A DNA stretch of 40,316 nt from Prevotella sp. UBA2755 (GTDB lineage: Bacteria > Bacteroidota > Bacteroidia > Bacteroidales > Bacteroidaceae). Each line of letters begins with the position of its first letter. Position 1 is the stretch's first letter. This document shows positions 38,696-40,316 of the stretch, piece after piece. The notes beneath the pieces are model-generated. The model was not told the origin of the DNA. It searched no databases and worked only from the letters and a program-made list of their open reading frames with translations. The position numbers and the translations under genes were made by a program. The DNA is taken from positions 1 to 40,316 of the forward strand of contig DEJF01000021.1 of NCBI GenBank assembly GCA_002353225.1. Reading direction: 5' to 3'.

Positions 38696-39926
38696 TATAT
38701 ATAGAGGGATACTGGACGCTTGTTACATCTGGAAAAAGGAGATGGAGCAGGTGGTGAAAGATGAGGGAGTACTGATCTTCTTCATCGTCGTGCCGTTGGT
38801 CTACCCGTTGCTCTATTCATGGATATACAATAACGAGGTGTTACGCGAGGTACCTGTCTGTGTCGTCGACCAGTCGCACAGTGCGCTTTCACGTCAGTTC
38901 ATACGGATGTGTGATGCCTCGCCCGATGTGCATGTGAGCATCTATGCACAGGACCTTGACGAGGCGAAGTCGCTGGTCAGCCGCCAACTGGTCAAGGGCA
39001 TTTATCTCATACCCAGTTCCTTTGAGGGGGATGTCTATGGTTTGAAACAAGGTACTGTAAGTGTCTATTGTGATATGAGTCTGATGCTCACCTATAAGGC
39101 GATCTTCCAGACGGCACAGACGGTGACGATGGAGATGGGTACGGAGTTGAAGACGAAACTTAGTGGGCATTATACGGCTCGTGAGGAGGCGATTGCTGCA
39201 CGCCCGCTTGACTATGAGGATGTGCCGATCTTCAGTCCTTCGGGCGGCTATGGCTCTTCCATTCTTCCTGCCGTACTGATGCTGATACTGCAACAGACTC
39301 TCGTATTGGGTATCGGACTTTCCGCTGGTACGGCACGTGATGAGAATCCTTATCGTAACCTGATACCTGTCGGCGACTCCCGTTATGAGCATACTATCCC
39401 TATTGTGATGGGTAAGGCGATGTGTTATTTCATGATTTTTATCGTGATGGGTGCATGGCTTTCCATTGCCGTCCCGAGAATATTCCATTTCCCGCAACTT
39501 GCCACCGGTTATTCGTTGATGTGTATGATGTTGCCTTACATCCTTGCCTGCATCTTCTTCGGCATGGCGGTGTCGTGTATGGTGAAGTATCGCGAGAATG
39601 TGATGCTGATCATGGTCTTCGTCTCTGTGCCGTTGTTGTTCCTTACAGGTGTCTCATGGCCTCAGTCGAACATCCTCGGCTATTGGCAGGGAGTGTCATG
39701 GCTCTTCCCCTCCACTTTCGGAGCCCGTGCTTATATCCGTCTGAACTCGATGGGTGCCGACCTCAGTGATGTCATGCCTGAGTTGCGTATTCTCTGGATA
39801 CAGACAGTCTGCTATTTCGTCCTGACCCTTTGTGTCTATCGCTTCCAGTTCTTTATGGCGCGTCGCTTTGCCATGGAGCGTCTGAAGTTCCTCAAGCACA
39901 AAAGGGAGTCGAAGATGGCGGAGTAA
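38679..39926 (+). CDS. ABC-2 type transporter permease (second)
   Basis: The 415-residue protein has the same architecture as the first permease: an N-terminal helix (about residues 29-49), a periplasmic domain (about 55-190) and a cluster of C-terminal helices, with SAGTARDENPYRNL before the fourth-to-sixth helices. The two are diverged paralogues and probably form a heterodimer. It overlaps the first by 17 bp, implying coupled translation. The C-terminus is basic (LKFLKHKRESKMAE). It is the last gene of the exporter operon; the substrate is unknown. Confidence 0.9.
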   Translation: MSIFHSIYRGILDACYIWKKEMEQVVKDEGVLIFFIVVPLVYPLLYSWIYNNEVLREVPVCVVDQSHSALSRQFIRMCDASPDVHVSIYAQDLDEAKSLVSRQLVKGIYLIPSSFEGDVYGLKQGTVSVYCDMSLMLTYKAIFQTAQTVTMEMGTELKTKLSGHYTAREEAIAARPLDYEDVPIFSPSGGYGSSILPAVLMLILQQTLVLGIGLSAGTARDENPYRNLIPVGDSRYEHTIPIVMGKAMCYFMIFIVMGAWLSIAVPRIFHFPQLATGYSLMCMMLPYILACIFFGMAVSCMVKYRENVMLIMVFVSVPLLFLTGVSWPQSNILGYWQGVSWLFPSTFGARAYIRLNSMGADLSDVMPELRILWIQTVCYFVLTLCVYRFQFFMARRFAMERLKFLKHKRESKMAE

Positions 39927-40069
39927 GATTCATTTCCTTTGCCTGTACAATTTAATAGATAATGAAGAGAGGTACTCTTGTCGCTGATTTGACGGTCATG
40001 ATGTAGTGGCTGGCAACGTCATGCGCCTTTCTTCAACTATAGCAAGCAAAGGCTTGCGAAACCTCCGAA

Positions 40070-40135
40070 GCCTCCGCTCATAGTGACGGGTGCCTCCGCT
40101 CACAATGAGTAATGCCTCCGATTAAAGATGGTAAA
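40070..40135 (+). repeat. Three 22-bp-period degenerate repeats (GCCTCCG)
   Basis: GCCTCCG recurs at 40070, 40092 and 40114. The first two units continue CTCAYARTGA; the third is diverged after the first seven bases. Confidence 0.75.
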
Positions 40136-40144
40136 TTTTCCCCT

Positions 40145-40173
40145 CTCAGAGAGGAGCCTCTCCTCTCTGTGAG
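40145..40173. other. Strong hairpin in the right-edge region
   Basis: GAGAGGAG (40149-40156) and CTCCTCTC (40160-40167) form a perfect 8-bp stem with a 3-base loop, extended by CTCA/TGAG with a 2-base bulge. No T-tract follows, so termination is doubtful. Confidence 0.7.
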
Positions 40174-40226
40174 CGAAGGCATCCGCCACGGTGATCGGAG
40201 GCGCTTCTATCAGCAAAATCGCCTTT

Positions 40227-40307
40227 CCTTGTCACCGTTGTCACCTCGTTGTTACCGACAATCCCCTGATTATCAAATAGTTTTGCAAGGTGGCAACGGT
40301 GACAAGG
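40227..40307. repeat. 19-bp inverted repeat at the right edge
   Basis: CCTTGTCACCGTTGTCACC (40227-40245) and GGTGGCAACGGTGACAAGG (40289-40307) are complementary at 18 of 19 positions, around a 43-base centre. Related short motifs TTGTCACCG and TTGTTACCG occur in the left arm and centre. It could be an operator or recombination site, or the end of an element beyond the window. Confidence 0.85.
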
Positions 40308-40316
40308 TTTTAAAAA

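Larger units (their letters stand above)
39927..40316. other. 390-bp non-coding, repeat-rich region at the right edge
   Basis: No convincing gene is seen in any frame. The region holds a 22-bp-period array (40070-40135), a strong hairpin (40145-40173), an inverted repeat of 19 bp (40227-40307) and a lone TAnnTTTG match (40278-40285) without a -33 element. It may be the upstream region of a gene beyond the edge. Confidence 0.7.

Overview
The window looks like a chromosomal segment from a Bacteroidales bacterium, most likely Prevotella or a close relative. The evidence is the repeated promoter pattern TTTG/TTG, 19-20 bp, TAnnTTTG (the Bacteroidetes -33/-7 type), weak or absent Shine-Dalgarno sequences, two type IX secretion proteins (PorQ and PorE), a cytochrome bd operon with an adjacent DUF4492-type small protein, and several Bacteroidetes-typical families (DUF1573, DUF3667, and probably DUF6249 and DUF5056). 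I see no insertion sequence, prophage, CRISPR array or rRNA. Most of the window is ordinary, tightly packed core genome.

Layout. 1-2500 (minus): an ADP-forming acyl-CoA synthetase running off the left edge, translationally coupled to an unknown membrane-anchored protein. 2572-3870 (plus): a MATE exporter, followed by three 33-bp repeats. 4049-12734 (plus): a large alpha-2-macroglobulin-like protein, a DUF1573 protein, MeaB GTPase and IspH. 12782-13408: a small secreted protein. 13626-16096 (minus): porQ, cmk and a DUF3667 protein. 16220-18717 (plus): TonB, a polyprenyl diphosphate synthase and TatD. 18768-18855: tRNA-Ser(GGA), with its 3' end duplicated downstream. 18962-19600 (minus): a LUD-domain protein. 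19723-22539 (plus): ExbB, a small membrane protein, two ExbD proteins and an Lrp/AsnC regulator. 22543-25066 (minus): an RsmB/NOP rRNA methyltransferase, thymidylate synthase and dihydrofolate reductase. 25156-26893 (plus): a probable DUF6249 membrane protein, PspC, an ECF-type sigma factor and a probable membrane anti-sigma protein. 26868-30804 (minus): topoisomerase III and PorE. 30865-33942 (minus): DUF4492 protein, CydA and CydB. 34064-39926 (plus): a coiled-coil protein, TolC, HlyD and two ABC-2 permeases. 39927-40316: non-coding, rich in repeats.

How the genes work together. TonB with ExbB and two ExbD proteins gives a complete proton-driven energising module for outer-membrane transport, split over two nearby operons. 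thyA and folA together make dTMP and recycle the folate it consumes. The TolC/HlyD/permease operon is an efflux system lacking an ATPase gene in the window. PorQ and PorE serve type IX secretion.

The most unusual signal is not a gene. Short tandem repeats of period 7 or 8 bp sit at many gene junctions inside operons. In at least three junctions (thyA/folA, tolC/hlyD, hlyD/permease) the stop codon is itself the first three bases of the first repeat unit. A related 7-bp array lies where the -33 elements of the divergent porQ and tonB promoters should be. Separate arrays of period 22 or 33 bp occur at four other places, one of them inside the rRNA methyltransferase gene, where gain or loss of one unit would shift the reading frame. 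These could be copy-number-variable regulatory or phase-variation sites, which is inference from sequence only.
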